NCBI GenBank assembly: GCA_910588015.1
Contig: CAJUOK010000001.1
Location: 1-64,000 of the forward strand
Source: an uncultured Christensenellaceae bacterium
GTDB lineage: Bacteria > Bacillota > Clostridia > Christensenellales > UBA3700
Direction of reading: 5' to 3'
DNA length: 64,000 bases
A program made the translations under genes and the position numbers. Position 1 is the stretch's first letter, and each line of letters opens with the position of its first letter. This document shows positions 45,708 to 56,299 of this stretch, one piece after another. A model generated the notes under the pieces. The model did not search any database. It was not told the origin of the DNA and worked only from the letters and a program-made list of their open reading frames with translations.

Positions 45708-45745
45708 AAACAAAGGACGGATAATTTATCCGTCCTTTGTTTTAT
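45708..45745. terminator. Bidirectional terminator at the island/host boundary
   Basis: A 17-bp perfect stem, AAACAAAGGACGGATAA with TTATCCGTCCTTTGTTT, lies 16 bases past the stop of the 685-aa protein gene. GC content rises visibly to its right. Confidence 0.8.
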
Positions 45746-45760
45746 TTAGTGAGTTATGTA

Positions 45761-47818
45761 TTATTCCTCGTCTTCGTCAGCCGCGGCTTCGTCAGTGGCT
45801 TTATGCGCGCTTGCGGCGAAGTGTTGAGCTATGAAGGAATTGCCTTGAACGTGAACGTCGACGATAAGTCCCTTTTCATACAATTCTTCGGTATTTTCGA
45901 AAGGAAGTTCGGCAGCGTAGTCGGTCTCGTCGGCTTTTTGTTTTTTGACTGTTCCCACGCTCTCCATTGCTACGTCAATCAATTCTAATGCGTATTTGAG
46001 ACGTCTTGGATTTTTGATTTTGATAACAAGCGGAGTATCGGCAAAAGATTTAACTTCTGACGCGTCCTCGACTTTATATTTTGTATCCTCGTAATCCTTT
46101 GCGTTAAGCGCAAGATAAAGCTTTAGCGTCTTGCCTCTTATCGTCATACGCGCTACGCAAACTCTGCCGAAGCGATAGCTCTCGCGCTTTTTACTCATTC
46201 TGTCGTGAATCTTCTTGAAAGAGAGCAAATGATTTTTGATTTGAGAATAATACTCTTTTATGATATCGTCCGACTGAATAAGCTTTGCTTTGAAAGTCTT
46301 CTGAGCAAAGTCAAAACCGCCGTTCTCGGGAATAATACCTTGAACGCGTCTCTTTGTAATAAGACCTCTTGCGAGCAGCGCTTCGGTAGTCTCGTAAGGA
46401 TACACGTCGGTATAGTTGATAGGTTCTATATCCTGTCTCGGCACGCCGTATTTTTCCATAACGGCAGCAATCAAATCTTTGGCGTATTTAACTCTGCGGT
46501 CGTTCTTAATCCTATACATAAGAGCCGTATCGGCAAGAGACTTGACTTCGGACATATCTTCTACCTTATACTTCGTCTCCTCATAGTCTTTTGCATCAAG
46601 AGCAAGGTGCAGTCTCAACGTCTTCCCTCTAATTGTCAAACGAGCCAAGCAATTGCGTCCGAAATTAAAGCTCTCGCGCTTTTTACTCATTCTAGAATGA
46701 ACTTTTTTATAAGACAACAACTCATTTTTGATTTCGGTATAATAATCTTTGACGTATTCTTCCGACTGAATCAGTTTTGCCGTAAAGGTCTTCTCAAGCA
46801 CATAATAGAAACCGTCTTCTTCGGGATTGAATAAGAATCTGTCGTCCTTGATAAGCACGGGCTTGTCGTCGACTATTATCGTCTGCTCTCTTGCGGGCGG
46901 CTGTCTCTTGACGGGTTCTTTTACCGGCTTTGTTTCCTCAACAGGCTTTATCTCCTCAACAACAGGTTGTTCTTCGACGACCTCCTCCTCTATCGGCTGA
47001 GTTTCGGCAACTTCTTCGGCTTCGTCAACGGTAACTTCGTCCTCTTCGAAAGGCTCCGATTCCGCAACGATTTCCTCTTCGGCTATCTGCTCCTCAACAG
47101 GTTCTTCCAAAGGCACTTCTGCCGCTTCTTCCGCAATTTCCTCGGCATCCGTCTGTTCGACGCTCTCTTCTGCCGTTTCCTGCGCTGTTTCAACAGTTTC
47201 GGTTGATTGTTCGACGACCTCGTCAATTTGCTCTTCTACGGGCTCCTGAGGCTGCTGAACGAGCTCTGCGGGTTGCTCTTCCAAAGCTTTAGGAGCTTTG
47301 TTCAAAGATTTTGCCAATACTATTGCCGTAATCAGCACAGCCGCTCCCAAAACAACCGACAGTCCTATCAAACCGTATAGCAAGTATCTCAAATTGGTAA
47401 CCTGCGTCGCAGCGGACATAAACATAACGGGAGCAAATGCAAACATTGACATATTACCGTCCTTTTTTTCTTGGTCTTGTTGCGCAACGTCAACATCTTC
47501 GTTGGCGGTTGGCTCTGCGCCGTCGGCAATCGCTGTTAAATCTTCTTCCGAGCTCTCGTCATTGACAGAAATTTGCTCAACTTCTTCGACAGCATTTTCG
47601 TTTTGTCGGTTGACGTTCGACTCGGAAATTTGAACGTCTTCGTTTTGCTTTTGCGCGGCTTTGTCGGCGTTTTGAACGCCGACTGCCTTATATTTTTTTC
47701 TCCATTTTACAAGCGAAACCAAAGCAATTATCTCGGCAATTATTATTACTGCGAAAACAGCAATGCAAATGCCTATCTTGGTCGCGAGCGTAAGCGCGCC
47801 TAATAATGTATTTATCAT
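45761..47818 (-). CDS. Two-TM protein with acidic linkers and a duplicated C-terminal domain
   Basis: A 685-aa membrane protein. TM1 is at about 10-35 (IGICIAVFAVIIIAEIIALV) and TM2 at about 145-170. Before and after TM2 come long acidic, E/V/Q-rich low-complexity stretches. Two copies of an unnamed domain of about 120 residues follow (about 340-465 and 500-625), sharing FxAKLIQS, SKKRESxxFGR, TIRGKTLxLxLAL and AKDYEXTKYKVED-type blocks. The function is unknown. Its start overlaps the stop of the giant surface protein (ATGA), so it may help to assemble or anchor that protein. Confidence 0.75.
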   Translation of the reverse strand: MINTLLGALTLATKIGICIAVFAVIIIAEIIALVSLVKWRKKYKAVGVQNADKAAQKQNEDVQISESNVNRQNENAVEEVEQISVNDESSEEDLTAIADGAEPTANEDVDVAQQDQEKKDGNMSMFAFAPVMFMSAATQVTNLRYLLYGLIGLSVVLGAAVLITAIVLAKSLNKAPKALEEQPAELVQQPQEPVEEQIDEVVEQSTETVETAQETAEESVEQTDAEEIAEEAAEVPLEEPVEEQIAEEEIVAESEPFEEDEVTVDEAEEVAETQPIEEEVVEEQPVVEEIKPVEETKPVKEPVKRQPPAREQTIIVDDKPVLIKDDRFLFNPEEDGFYYVLEKTFTAKLIQSEEYVKDYYTEIKNELLSYKKVHSRMSKKRESFNFGRNCLARLTIRGKTLRLHLALDAKDYEETKYKVEDMSEVKSLADTALMYRIKNDRRVKYAKDLIAAVMEKYGVPRQDIEPINYTDVYPYETTEALLARGLITKRRVQGIIPENGGFDFAQKTFKAKLIQSDDIIKEYYSQIKNHLLSFKKIHDRMSKKRESYRFGRVCVARMTIRGKTLKLYLALNAKDYEDTKYKVEDASEVKSFADTPLVIKIKNPRRLKYALELIDVAMESVGTVKKQKADETDYAAELPFENTEELYEKGLIVDVHVQGNSFIAQHFAASAHKATDEAAADEDEE

Positions 47819-50800
47819 ACAGCGTCTCCTTGTTGTTTTTTCTTCTTATCCGTTATCATAACCACGGCAACAGCGCCTGCGAGCAAAGCGATGGAAGCTA
47901 TGGCGCCAATCACAACGATAGCCACGTTAAGTCCGCCTTGAAGCTCGATTTTGAAAGCCTCGCTGACAAGTTCTTCATAGTTATCCGTGCCTACGACGAT
48001 TGCCTTTACCCAATAGATACCTTCGCCTGCATTTTCTATATCCGTGACTTCTTGCGTACAAGCTTCGTCAAGATAATACTTAACGATTACTTCGCCCCAC
48101 TTCGACGTAGGTTTATCCGTGCCTATCCACGGCATTTTGTCGACGATGGACGGAAGAGTAAGTTCTCCGTCAAACGAGTTGACGCCCTTGGCGATAGAGA
48201 ACGTAATGGACATCTCCGTCTGCTTTAGAGTATCTATAACATAGTTTGCATTGTCCTTTACGCCTGTAACGGTAGCGATATATCCGCTGCCTGCGTTCTT
48301 TTGCGCGCCTTCGACGATAAGCTCAACGCTGTCTCCTTCGACTATGCCGACCGCAACGGCTTTAGGCGCCTGCAATTCGTCGTTGAATTTAAGTCCGTCT
48401 TTCTCCGTCCAATCAAAGGTAATAGCCTTTGGCGCAATGGAGAACTTATAAGTAGCGTTTGCGTTAATCTTATAGTTGCCGTTGCCGAGCGTAGCTGTAG
48501 CCGTATAATCGTTGCCAGCGTTCTTCTGCGCGCCTTCGACGATTACGTCGCAAGTATCTCCCGCAATCAATGCGTCCGTATCTACTTTAGCGGTAGGAAC
48601 TTGGTCTTTTCCGTTATAAACGAACTCTCCGCTTTCCCAAACCACGTCTATAGAAGCTTGTTTGATTTCGAATTCAAACTTATTGTTGACAACCGTATAG
48701 TTGCCGTTGAGCGCTTCTGCCGTAGCGATATGCTTGCCTGCATTCTTTTGCGCTCCGCCGACGGAGATATCGCAGGTATCTCCGGAAATCAAGCCCTCCG
48801 CTATCGAAGGAACGTCTACGATATGCTCGTTGCCGTCATACGTGAAGTCTCCGTTGTTCCAAACGACGGTGATACCCTTGGGAGCTATAACCCAAGTAAG
48901 TTTAGCGCTTTCGCCGAGTTTGTAATCTCCGTTGTCGATACTGATAGCCTCTGCGGTATATTCGCCTGCGTCAATGCCGACGTTACCTCTGTAGTTTGCC
49001 GTAACGGTGTCGCCGTTAACAGCTCCCACAACTTCTGCAGTCACGTTATATTCAGCCTTGTTGTAGACAAACGGCTGCGTATAGCTCCACTTAATCGTAA
49101 CCTCTCTCTTTGTTATCTCATAAGCGTCCGTTGCTCCGACAAGCTCAATATTATAAAGTTTTGCGTCGGCGGAATCTTTAAACTCATATCCTATGTTATA
49201 TGTATGAGCGTGAACCGCGCCGTTGCCAGTCTCAACCTTGAAATTGAGTATGGAATTGAGGTCTACGTCCGTGAGCGACGATTGTTGCGCGTCGAGCGTA
49301 ATCTTGGCTTTTTTGAATATATCATCGGAAGAAAGCAAATCATCGCCGTATACGCTGGAAGCCCCCCCCCTTACGATATTTATGACTAGTTTTGCAGGGT
49401 TAACGCGAACCGTTACGCTGAATATTTCAGTAATATGATTATCAACCTCTACCTTGAAAAATACTGCAACGCCGTCAGCGTCCGTAATGCCCTTAATCAC
49501 GGGTTTGGTTGCGGTATACTCGCCGTTTTCCTGTTTATAAAGTATATTGACGTCGTCCCAATTCATATCGCCTTGGAGCTTATAAACATTGCTACCGTCG
49601 GGATTGGTCTCGTGCTTGAGACTCTCTTTGACATCCAACTCGAGGTCGCGTCCGTTGTAATTTGTGACGTGCGTATGCGCGCTCAACTCGATTTTTGCTT
49701 CGGTAACTTTGAATATACCGTATTCTTCGTTGCTGTTTTCGCCTCTGAACGTCACGTCGTAATTATCGCTCAAGCAAGTTCCGTAAATGCGATATTCGCC
49801 CACTCCGTAATATTTTCTGCCGAGAGCGTCGGAATGACGTTTCAATTCTATAGGCTGTTTGATAAGCTCCACGTCGGAAGTATACTTCGTTCCGTCAAGA
49901 GGCGAATCGGTTTTTGTCAAATCATCGCCGTATACAGCAGTTTGATTCAAAATCGTAACATTGACTTTCTTTGCCACAATCTCATATCTGAAATTGTTGT
50001 TTACGAATTCGTAATTGCTCATATATTTATCGATTTCGAAAGAATCGTCGCCGACAACTTTTGCCGAATATACGCCGACATTGAAATCTATCAAAGCCTT
50101 TTCCTTATCCTTTGAATTGAGCATTTCGCTCATAACGGGAACTTCTTTCTTATCTGTTTCGCCGACAAGCTCCACATACGCCTTAATGTCGGGAGCCGCG
50201 CCGGAATACTCAAACTTGTTATCGTTTTCGATAGCGCCCTGAGTTTCCCACTCGACAGTCACTTCTCTCTTTATGATTTTATATGCGTCATAGTTGCACT
50301 TGTGCTCGTCGCCTTCTGCCAAGTTGGGGTCTTGATAATAGTCTATAACGTAGTTGACGTCAAGATTGTGTCCTTGAACAACGTGATATACTCTGTAAGT
50401 TCCGACGTCGTTCTTACCGACTTCGAGAGCGTCGCCGTTGCCTTGACCTTTTTTGATTACTTTGAACTCAAAGTCTCCGTCAAGACCTGCGACTTCGCAA
50501 TTTACGCGTTTGCCGTCGGAATCCAAGTAATATGGTTGCACTTTAATTTGGCACATCTTCTTGAGCCAATCGCTGAAGCTCGACACTCCTGCGTCGGCAA
50601 GCAAATCGCTTTCGGTGTCGCCGTACGTCTTCGTCGCCTGCGTCATCGTGATTTCGACGTTGATTTTTTCAACTGTAAAGTTGATAGGCGAAGTAGTTTC
50701 GAACACTTCGTGGTTGGGAGCTTCGATTTTGATATCGATTTGATACGTCTGCGCGTCCTTGACTTCAAGTGTCTCCGTATAAGCGCTTTCGCCGTGCAAT

Positions 50801-53800
50801 CTATAACTTACTTTAGCTTGGTCTTTCAATGCGTCTCCATCGCCTTGCAAAGTATAATAAACGTAATCGGGAGCAACGCTTTGATTTTGTCCGTTATATC
50901 TCTTGGACTGAATCTGCGCTCTGTCGAAAGTCATCTGCGCATTATTTACAGTCAACAAACCGTTCTTATCAACGGTAATATTATAGTTGTGTCCTAGCAT
51001 ACCGCTACCCAACAGTTTTTCAATTTCTATCAGATATTCAATATCCGCGTTATTTTCGTTTGCCGTCAGATAATTCAAGCCTGAAGCAAGGTCGTAAGCG
51101 CCAATTTTGAGTTTGAATATATTGGCAACCGTATCTCCCTTGAAAATACTGCCCGACGTCACGTCATACAGCGTGATTCCCGACGCGCTTGCATTGAGGA
51201 AGTTGTTAATACCGCTGCGAGTCGCCTCGTTTGCGCCGTAAGTTATCTCACGGTCGGCAATGCTGATAGAAATAGGTCTTGCGGTGATTTCAAACTCGCA
51301 CTCAAGCGCTTCGGCGGGGAGCTTGTAATTGGGGTGAGAGATTCTGGTGACTCTGGCAATATAAGTGCCGACGTCGCGAACGTGTCCCGCCTCCATTTTA
51401 CCGGTATTACCGTCTTCTTCTTTTACAGAGAACTCTATCGTAACAGATACGCTGTCCTTATCTTCTTCCAAAACGTTGGTAAGTTGGTATTTATGACTGT
51501 TGCTCGGAGTTACGCCGATACCGCCCGAGCTGTGCTCGCCGTAAACTTCGTTCATATTGCCCGCGTCGCCCCATATTATACCGACTGTTCTTTGAACGAC
51601 GGTATAAGCGTCGATATTGGACGTATGCGTATTGTCTCCGTACGGCAAGAAGCGGAAGTGCTTATATTTTGCGCCCTCGGATTTGTCGATTATGTCGAAG
51701 TAAATGGAATACTTGCCGTAATCGTTCTTGCCCGTCATCGGCGTAGTGGTGTCGCCGGAACCGACGAACAGTCTTACGTAATTCTTAAGTTCTTCCAGTG
51801 CGTCCGCCAAAGGTTTGTTAGCGCCGCTACCGTCTACTATACCCGTAATGCTCGAGAAGGTCAATCCGTCGAATAATTCGTCGGACGTGTGAGGCGTGCT
51901 GCCGTATTCGGCGTCCTCTATGCCTTTGCTAATCGTTACCGACACCCAGTCAGTCCAAATATTGACTTCGAGTTTTGCGGTGAACTCCTTAAAGTTGCTC
52001 TTTTCGGCAGCGTTCTTATGCGTGATTCTTACCCAAATATAATAGCTACCTACGTTTTCAGCAGTTTTTTCCGAAGTCTTTTCGTCTACCCAATCGGTAA
52101 TATCTTCGATTTCCATATCGCCTTGGAACAAGTCGCTCATCTCGACATTAAACTCGCCCAAAGGAGTATTGGTGCTGGTTGAGATTCTCTCTTCTACTTG
52201 CGATTTGCGCACAAAACCGTCTTCTTTTACTCCGTCTTTATTCTCTAGGTCGATATTGAACTGTCTTCCCATAAAGTGAATATCTGCGGGAGTAATTGTG
52301 AATTTGGCTTGCATATCGTCAACTTTGACAATCGTGATTTTATAGTTGTCTACGATTTCGCCCGTTGCATTTTCTACGGGAATCATATCGATATTGTAAT
52401 CGCCTACGTCCTTATAGCTTCCCTCGGGAGCGGAGTGCGCTTCCGAAACAAGACGGTAGTTGGCGAAATGTCCCGAGAAGAAACGAGCCGAGCCGTCAGC
52501 ATACGCCCACATTGCGCCGGGCAAATCGGGAGCTATCAACGCCGTGTCAAAGCGTATTGTACGGGCATTGCCGTAAGTTGCCGTCTGATTTTTGATTTTA
52601 ACGCTTATTTCCAACGGAGTTATTTCGAAAGTTGCCTCCGCATTGGCAAGCTTATAGTTGCGGATATTTCTATCCGTTCTCAACGAGGTTGTAACCGTAT
52701 AACTGCCTACTCTGTTGCCGCCGAGCTGTATAATTTCCAACGTAACTACGTCTTTGTCAGTCTCTCCGTCAAATACAACGTTCTCCTTTCCGTCGTATTC
52801 GTAAGGAGCTACGGGGCTTACGTTTGGCGCCTCTTGATTATAGGTGTATTTCATTCCGTCTTCAGACCATTTATCTCCGACTTGTTTCCAATCGACGTAA
52901 ATTGTCTTTTGCGACACTGTAAACGCGCCTACGTTCTTGTGAATATCTTTGTCGCCTTCTTTTCTGGTGACGTAAACGATATTGCAGTTGTCAGAAGTCT
53001 CTCCGTTGATAAAACCGTGCGAAACGGTATGACTGCCGACTTGAGCTTGACGGCGAGTCGTTATTATACCCGCGCTGCCCGTACCGTCGAGCAAATGGAA
53101 CTCAATCTTATCGGAAAGGTCGAATTTTAAAGATTCGTTGACTTGCGGGTCGGTAGACCAATAGCATTCTATATCCAACAAATCTATCAAACCGTCGGAA
53201 TCGGGCAATTCGTCGCCGTAAGTCACGGTTGTCTTCTGTCCTTTTACGTCTACGTAAATCGTTGTCTGCGCAACTTCTGCAGTGAAATGTCCTAGTTCTG
53301 TAATATGGTTTGGAGCCGTAATTTTGTAATAAACGACTTTAGTTCCGACGTTCTTAATCGTGAGAGGATTCGACGTATACGTACCGAATTCGGTGTCGCA
53401 ATATTCTACCTTAACGCTTTCTCTGTTGATAGCTTCATATCCTCTGAGCTCGATAACGTTGTTGTTATTGGTCATCACGATTTCTTGTTCTGCGCCTTTA
53501 TATACCTTCGAAGCCACGCTCTGAAGCGAAAGCTGTATCTTCGCGGGAGTAACGGTAAATTTAGCGTTTTTGCTGTCTGCGCTGAACTCATAGTTGCTGT
53601 TGAGCAAATCGAGAGCCAAAACGTATTCTTGACCGGTCTCTGTGACCAAGAAATAATTGTTGTCCGCAGTGTATTTAGCATTTCTCAATACAATTGTGAA
53701 TATATCGAGAACGCTGTCGTCTTCGGCAACCGCAGGCTTTCCGTCGGTTACTTCCGGACTTAACGACAAAGAATATATGCTTTCGTTGCTGTTGGCAGGG

Positions 53801-56145
53801 AAAAGCTTTTCTATATAATTTTTCCAAACTTGGTCTGCAGTCGTCGAATAAGCGTATTCTCTCTCTCGGTCTTTAAGTTCCACCTTGATTTTACGGGGTA
53901 AAATAGTGAAATTGCAATTCATAGAAGTCGGGTCTACCACGTAGTTGCTGTTCGTACACGTTACCTCGGCTTTATAAGTGCCCGCATAGATTGCTTCGCC
54001 GTTTACGAGATTGACAGTATCTCCGGCGGAGTTTTGTCCTTTGCCTGCTATCGTAACGTCATTAAGCCCCGTAGTGGTGCCAGGCGCAAAATCTCCGTCT
54101 TCAGACACTATTTCAGCCGAAGGTCTCTTACCGCCCTTATTGTCATACCATAAATTGGACTTTTGAGTCCATTCGACTTTAACAGGTCTGGGAACGATAG
54201 TATAAGATTCTCTGTTTTGTCCGTCAAGGAAAGTAATTTCGCCGATTCTGTCGTTCCAATCGCCGTTGCGTCTGAAATCTATAGAATATTTGCCAACGTT
54301 GGCATAATTTGTTCCGTCGTTGATTATAGGACTGTTGACGCTTCCCACAACAAATTCTCTTATGATTTGTTTGAGATACTGCTTTTTGTCGCCGTCGTTC
54401 GCAGCGTCGAGTACGGGAGTGTTGTCATAGTTAATCATTTTTTCCAATATCTCGTCGGATGTCAGTATATTGCTTCCGTACACTTGCTCAAAATTAGAGA
54501 CGGCAATCTTGATATCGGCTTTTTCTATATAAACGACAAAAGTACCCGTAGCAGTCTCGTGATTTGCCGCGCTTACTCTGTATCTTATTATCTTGCCGCT
54601 GCCGTCTTCTTTTTTGATATCTTCGGCTGACGCGCCTAAAAATACGCTAGACGACCACGTTGTTCCGTCAAGACTCACTTCTACGGTCTTAACGTTTGTT
54701 CCTTCCGCGTCGACAAAATTTTCGTATTGTACATCTCCCAACTGTATTTCATAATCGGAATTCTTGAATTTCATAGTGCGGTTTTGCACTCCGGTAACGG
54801 AGAAAACTCTCGGCTTGACTTCAAAAGTACCGCAATTGAGATAATCATAATTACCGCCAAACCATTTAAATTTCAATCCGTCAACCTCAGCGATTTTAGG
54901 ACTGATTTTGATACTATAACTTCCTACGTTTTTAATTTCGGAATACGAGCCGCTGCCGCTGCCTTCGAATTGCAAATCAAAATATCTGGAATCGTATCTT
55001 GGCAATATATTTTGCGAAATATCGATTTCGCTGCCGTTATAAATCACTTCTTTACCGGTGACCGCGTTTTCTGCCGGCTTGTCAAGTTCGATTATGTAAT
55101 TATTGATTGCTTTTACTTGATTATCGATATCTGTCTGCGTAACTTCTCTTTTTTTCAAATAATTATCTCTGATATTAGAAATAAAGGTGTTGGCTCTATT
55201 ATAAGCTTCGTCGCTGTTGCCGTTGAGCTTATTCAACAGCGATTTATTGCTATCTATCTTGTTTTGAAAATTGTTTATCGCAGTATTTAATTGAGATTTG
55301 TCATATATGTTGATATTAATCGTAACCTTATTAGCATAGCTGTAATAAGCGGGAATATTAATACCAGTACCGTCGTCCATAGTATGGTTTATCGGTTGGT
55401 CGCCCACAGCAGCGCCTTGGTCAAACCTAAAAGTATCGCCTTTATTTCCCGAAGAAATCCAAGACTTCCAGTATTCATAAAAAAGTCCGACGTTGTTATC
55501 TGGCGAGGAAAAAACATACGTTCCGTTGGCAATATCGCTCTTCACAGTTCCGAACATATTAAACTTAACTAAAGCATTCTTGTTCTTATCAGGTCTAACC
55601 TTGGTATATTTGTTTACAAACTTATTTCCGGAAAGTTGACTATTCGGGCCTTCAGTTCCCGTTTGAATATCTTGAACAAATTTTTTATCTCCGGCACTAA
55701 CGTAATAGCCGTTAAAAACTTGATTCATTCTGTTTTCATTGGAATTTTGCGCAATATTGGCTACGCTTATGTCGTCAACCTCATAAGAACCAAACACCGA
55801 ATGATACGTCCACCACCAAACTTCGTCATTACTTCCCCAATAATAATCGCCGAAGAAATAGTAACCGATGTCTGATAAGTTCTCGCTTCTATCCATATAG
55901 ATTGAAGTGGGGAACATAATTCTAGCGTCGCCTTCGTGATTATTGAAGGACGACATTGCAACAGCCGTATTAGAACTGTTTAAAGTAACGTTATCCATTC
56001 CGTAAGCGGCAGTATTAGTCGGCGTAATTCCTTCGTCTTTATAGAGACTCGGAGCCGTTAAAATACACGCCGTGGCTACTACTGCCACAAGCATAACCGA
56101 CAGCGTAACAAACGCCGCGATTTTGCGTTTTTTTACTGAATTCAT
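47815..56145 (-). CDS. Giant MBG-repeat surface protein (2776 aa)
   Basis: A very large secreted, membrane-anchored protein. An N-terminal hydrophobic signal (residues 10-33, AAFVTLSVMLVAVVATACIL) leads into about 350 residues of unique sequence. At least nine MBG-like repeats follow, each with a YGD/YGS-type turn (for example QTATYGN, KTTVTYGDEL, TKTYGDTES, NQTAVYGDDL). About four shorter repeats with GDTCDxxVEGAQKNAG come next. The protein ends in a TM segment (AIVVIGAIASIALLAGAVAVVMI) and a KKKK tail, with no LPXTG. It is probably a stalk or adhesin on the cell surface. GGAGG precedes the ATG. Coding-strand G9 at 49362-49370 could allow slippage. Confidence 0.88.
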   Translation of the reverse strand: MNSVKKRKIAAFVTLSVMLVAVVATACILTAPSLYKDEGITPTNTAAYGMDNVTLNSSNTAVAMSSFNNHEGDARIMFPTSIYMDRSENLSDIGYYFFGDYYWGSNDEVWWWTYHSVFGSYEVDDISVANIAQNSNENRMNQVFNGYYVSAGDKKFVQDIQTGTEGPNSQLSGNKFVNKYTKVRPDKNKNALVKFNMFGTVKSDIANGTYVFSSPDNNVGLFYEYWKSWISSGNKGDTFRFDQGAAVGDQPINHTMDDGTGINIPAYYSYANKVTININIYDKSQLNTAINNFQNKIDSNKSLLNKLNGNSDEAYNRANTFISNIRDNYLKKREVTQTDIDNQVKAINNYIIELDKPAENAVTGKEVIYNGSEIDISQNILPRYDSRYFDLQFEGSGSGSYSEIKNVGSYSIKISPKIAEVDGLKFKWFGGNYDYLNCGTFEVKPRVFSVTGVQNRTMKFKNSDYEIQLGDVQYENFVDAEGTNVKTVEVSLDGTTWSSSVFLGASAEDIKKEDGSGKIIRYRVSAANHETATGTFVVYIEKADIKIAVSNFEQVYGSNILTSDEILEKMINYDNTPVLDAANDGDKKQYLKQIIREFVVGSVNSPIINDGTNYANVGKYSIDFRRNGDWNDRIGEITFLDGQNRESYTIVPRPVKVEWTQKSNLWYDNKGGKRPSAEIVSEDGDFAPGTTTGLNDVTIAGKGQNSAGDTVNLVNGEAIYAGTYKAEVTCTNSNYVVDPTSMNCNFTILPRKIKVELKDREREYAYSTTADQVWKNYIEKLFPANSNESIYSLSLSPEVTDGKPAVAEDDSVLDIFTIVLRNAKYTADNNYFLVTETGQEYVLALDLLNSNYEFSADSKNAKFTVTPAKIQLSLQSVASKVYKGAEQEIVMTNNNNVIELRGYEAINRESVKVEYCDTEFGTYTSNPLTIKNVGTKVVYYKITAPNHITELGHFTAEVAQTTIYVDVKGQKTTVTYGDELPDSDGLIDLLDIECYWSTDPQVNESLKFDLSDKIEFHLLDGTGSAGIITTRRQAQVGSHTVSHGFINGETSDNCNIVYVTRKEGDKDIHKNVGAFTVSQKTIYVDWKQVGDKWSEDGMKYTYNQEAPNVSPVAPYEYDGKENVVFDGETDKDVVTLEIIQLGGNRVGSYTVTTSLRTDRNIRNYKLANAEATFEITPLEISVKIKNQTATYGNARTIRFDTALIAPDLPGAMWAYADGSARFFSGHFANYRLVSEAHSAPEGSYKDVGDYNIDMIPVENATGEIVDNYKITIVKVDDMQAKFTITPADIHFMGRQFNIDLENKDGVKEDGFVRKSQVEERISTSTNTPLGEFNVEMSDLFQGDMEIEDITDWVDEKTSEKTAENVGSYYIWVRITHKNAAEKSNFKEFTAKLEVNIWTDWVSVTISKGIEDAEYGSTPHTSDELFDGLTFSSITGIVDGSGANKPLADALEELKNYVRLFVGSGDTTTPMTGKNDYGKYSIYFDIIDKSEGAKYKHFRFLPYGDNTHTSNIDAYTVVQRTVGIIWGDAGNMNEVYGEHSSGGIGVTPSNSHKYQLTNVLEEDKDSVSVTIEFSVKEEDGNTGKMEAGHVRDVGTYIARVTRISHPNYKLPAEALECEFEITARPISISIADREITYGANEATRSGINNFLNASASGITLYDVTSGSIFKGDTVANIFKLKIGAYDLASGLNYLTANENNADIEYLIEIEKLLGSGMLGHNYNITVDKNGLLTVNNAQMTFDRAQIQSKRYNGQNQSVAPDYVYYTLQGDGDALKDQAKVSYRLHGESAYTETLEVKDAQTYQIDIKIEAPNHEVFETTSPINFTVEKINVEITMTQATKTYGDTESDLLADAGVSSFSDWLKKMCQIKVQPYYLDSDGKRVNCEVAGLDGDFEFKVIKKGQGNGDALEVGKNDVGTYRVYHVVQGHNLDVNYVIDYYQDPNLAEGDEHKCNYDAYKIIKREVTVEWETQGAIENDNKFEYSGAAPDIKAYVELVGETDKKEVPVMSEMLNSKDKEKALIDFNVGVYSAKVVGDDSFEIDKYMSNYEFVNNNFRYEIVAKKVNVTILNQTAVYGDDLTKTDSPLDGTKYTSDVELIKQPIELKRHSDALGRKYYGVGEYRIYGTCLSDNYDVTFRGENSNEEYGIFKVTEAKIELSAHTHVTNYNGRDLELDVKESLKHETNPDGSNVYKLQGDMNWDDVNILYKQENGEYTATKPVIKGITDADGVAVFFKVEVDNHITEIFSVTVRVNPAKLVINIVRGGASSVYGDDLLSSDDIFKKAKITLDAQQSSLTDVDLNSILNFKVETGNGAVHAHTYNIGYEFKDSADAKLYNIELVGATDAYEITKREVTIKWSYTQPFVYNKAEYNVTAEVVGAVNGDTVTANYRGNVGIDAGEYTAEAISIDNGDYKLGESAKLTWVIAPKGITVVWNNGDFTYDGNEHIVDVPSIAEGLISGDTCDISVGGAQKNAGKHIATAEALNGNYTVVNNKFEFEIKQASIDVVWESGEFVYNGKDQVPTAKVDTDALIAGDTCDVIVEGAQKNAGNDYTATATLGNGNYKINANATYKFSIAPKAITFDWTEKDGLKFNDELQAPKAVAVGIVEGDSVELIVEGAQKNAGSGYIATVTGVKDNANYVIDTLKQTEMSITFSIAKGVNSFDGELTLPSIVDKMPWIGTDKPTSKWGEVIVKYYLDEACTQEVTDIENAGEGIYWVKAIVVGTDNYEELVSEAFKIELQGGLNVAIVVIGAIASIALLAGAVAVVMITDKKKKQQGDAV
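49362..49370 (-). repeat. G9 homopolymer within the giant surface protein gene
   Basis: Nine C on the plus strand (G on the coding strand) encode R-G-G-A inside an MBG repeat. It is the only such tract I noticed in the gene. A one-base change would truncate the protein before its membrane anchor. Confidence 0.8.
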
Positions 56146-56194
56146 ATTATATTTCCTCCCTTATTAACTTAAGAAAATTTTAATATACATTATC

Positions 56195-56223
56195 ATTTTA
56201 TCATTGTATGATATGCTTGTCAA
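56195..56223 (-). promoter_or_regulatory. Promoter of the giant surface protein gene
   Basis: On the minus strand TTGACA and TAAAAT are spaced by 17 bases, about 50 bases before the ATG. A second TTGACA lies 22 bases upstream of the first. Confidence 0.65.
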
Positions 56224-56299
56224 ATAATTATAATAAATTGAACTGTCAAATTATGTAATTTTTGTTAAAATATTCACAATTGGCGGGAGGTAAAATTTG

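Noticed and set aside
48290..48800. Near-repeated TTCTTTTGCGCGCCTTCGAC units resembling a CRISPR or repeat array
   Set aside because: They encode the repeated GAQKNAG motif of the surface protein. Spacing follows protein repeats and there are no unique spacers of uniform length.
48301..49389. Long plus-strand open frame of 362 codons opposite the giant surface gene
   Set aside because: It is a shadow of the MBG-repeat gene on the other strand. The composition is unnatural and there is no ribosome site; the minus-strand frame is continuous over 8 kb.
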